Source: Circinella minor
Taxonomy: Eukaryota; Mucoromycota; Mucoromycetes; Mucorales; Lichtheimiaceae
NCBI GenBank assembly: GCA_016758965.1
Contig: JAEPRB010000141.1
Location: forward strand, 16,093 to 80,092
Direction: 5' to 3'
Length of the DNA stretch: 64,000 nt
Part shown: one piece after another, positions 63,687-64,000 of the stretch
Layout: every line of letters begins with the position of its first letter
Position numbering within the stretch: the first letter of the stretch is position 1
Notes under the pieces: generated by a model
Databases searched by the model: none
What the model was told of the DNA's origin: nothing
Seen by the model: the letters and a program-made list of their open reading frames with translations, nothing else
Position numbers and translations under genes: made by a program

Positions 63687-64000
63687 TTAATTATGACTAT
63701 TGCCATATCGATTCCATTGATGCTGAATAAGATCAGCATGTAGTTGGCGATGGATGCTGCTGTCGAGTATTTGATCCTTATTCCTCTGAATTACGGATTC
63801 TTCAGCAACACCATCCCGTGAATATGATTCTTCAACGGCAAACGGTGCTTGTTCATACTCGAATGTTTCTTTTTTATTGTAATCATAGCGATCACGTTCA
63901 TCCTCAACAATCATGTTATGCAAAATTATGCATGTTTTCATGATATTTTTGAGCTCGGCAATGGAAAATGACATCGCAGGCTCACGCACAATATGGAAAC
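63687..64000 (-). CDS. PIF/Harbinger DDE transposase, C-terminal part only
   Basis: The open frame enters from beyond the window end and stops at 63687. The visible 104 residues contain FSIAELKNIMKTCIILHNMIVEDERD, which is the conserved C-terminal block around the last acidic catalytic region of Harbinger transposases (DDE_Tnp_4 / plant transposon protein family). A variable tail (RQLHADLIQHQWNRYGN) follows. The catalytic core should lie just beyond position 64000, on the same strand. No stop or frameshift is seen in the visible part. Confidence 0.82.
   Translation of the reverse strand, partial: FHIVREPAMSFSIAELKNIMKTCIILHNMIVEDERDRYDYNKKETFEYEQAPFAVEESYSRDGVAEESVIQRNKDQILDSSIHRQLHADLIQHQWNRYGNSHN

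Larger units (their letters stand above)
62472..64000. mobile_element. PIF/Harbinger-type DNA transposon, left part, cut by the window end
   Basis: The element appears to start at 62472 with GAGCACTCGCAACGGTCC, preceded by TTA, the 3-bp target typical of PIF/Harbinger insertions. It carries the two genes expected of this superfamily: a Myb/SANT-like DNA-binding protein (+, 62669-63622) and a transposase (-, from 63687 beyond the window), arranged tail to tail with about 64 bp between stops. The right terminus lies outside the window, so the inverted repeat and the second TTA could not be checked. The Myb-like gene is intact, and the visible part of the transposase is open, suggesting a young copy. 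Confidence 0.78.

Overview
The window looks like nuclear DNA from an early-diverging filamentous fungus, most likely Mucoromycota (Mucorales-like). The DNA is AT-rich, with many short GT...AG introns of about 45-150 bp, homopolymer-rich intergenic sequence and fungal-type genes throughout. These include a class V myosin, NOP4, a Sip3/Lam-type sterol transporter, VPS34, eRF1, Pex23-family peroxins, a microsomal P450 and a Brc1/Rtt107-like BRCT protein. The exon structures given here were assembled by hand. Each intact gene assembled exon by exon closes to a whole number of codons; the F-box, P450 and Fanzor models contain choices noted in their entries.

Layout. 0.3-6.7 kb (-): class V myosin, 15 exons. 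9.2-9.7 kb (+): small Cys-rich single-pass membrane protein. 10.1-12.9 kb (-): NOP4-like ribosome-biogenesis protein with an RGG minisatellite tail. 14.6-17.4 kb (+): TBC Rab-GAP. 19.3-21.5 kb (+): frameshifted FkbM-type methyltransferase pseudogene. 23.9-26.0 kb (+): F-box protein. 27.4-34.0 kb: two Pex23/Pex30-like dysferlin-domain peroxins (one +, one -) flanking a nitronate monooxygenase ending in the peroxisomal signal SKL. 34.4-38.6 kb (-): VPS34, 17 exons. 39.6-41.7 kb (-): Brc1-like BRCT protein. 42.1-47.3 kb (+): a very large Fanzor-type protein (eukaryotic TnpB relative, candidate RNA-guided nuclease) of about 1445 residues. 47.7-50.0 kb (-): eRF1, followed in frame after its TGA by a 172-residue open frame. 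50.7-56.1 kb (-): BAR-PH-VASt sterol transporter. 57.0-59.3 kb (-): cytochrome P450. 62.5 kb to the end: left part of a PIF/Harbinger DNA transposon with a Myb-like gene and the 3' end of its transposase.

Three loci deserve most attention. First, the Fanzor protein keeps the RuvC D-E-D residues and zinc finger but carries about 1100 residues of unexplained N-terminal sequence. It sits head-to-head with a DNA-damage BRCT gene. Second, the peroxisome trio at 27-34 kb pairs two membrane peroxins with a PTS1-tagged matrix enzyme. Third, eRF1 itself, the protein that decodes stop codons, is followed by a long open frame behind a single TGA, which could be autoregulatory readthrough or a tightly packed second gene. 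No rRNA, tRNA or CRISPR array was recognised.
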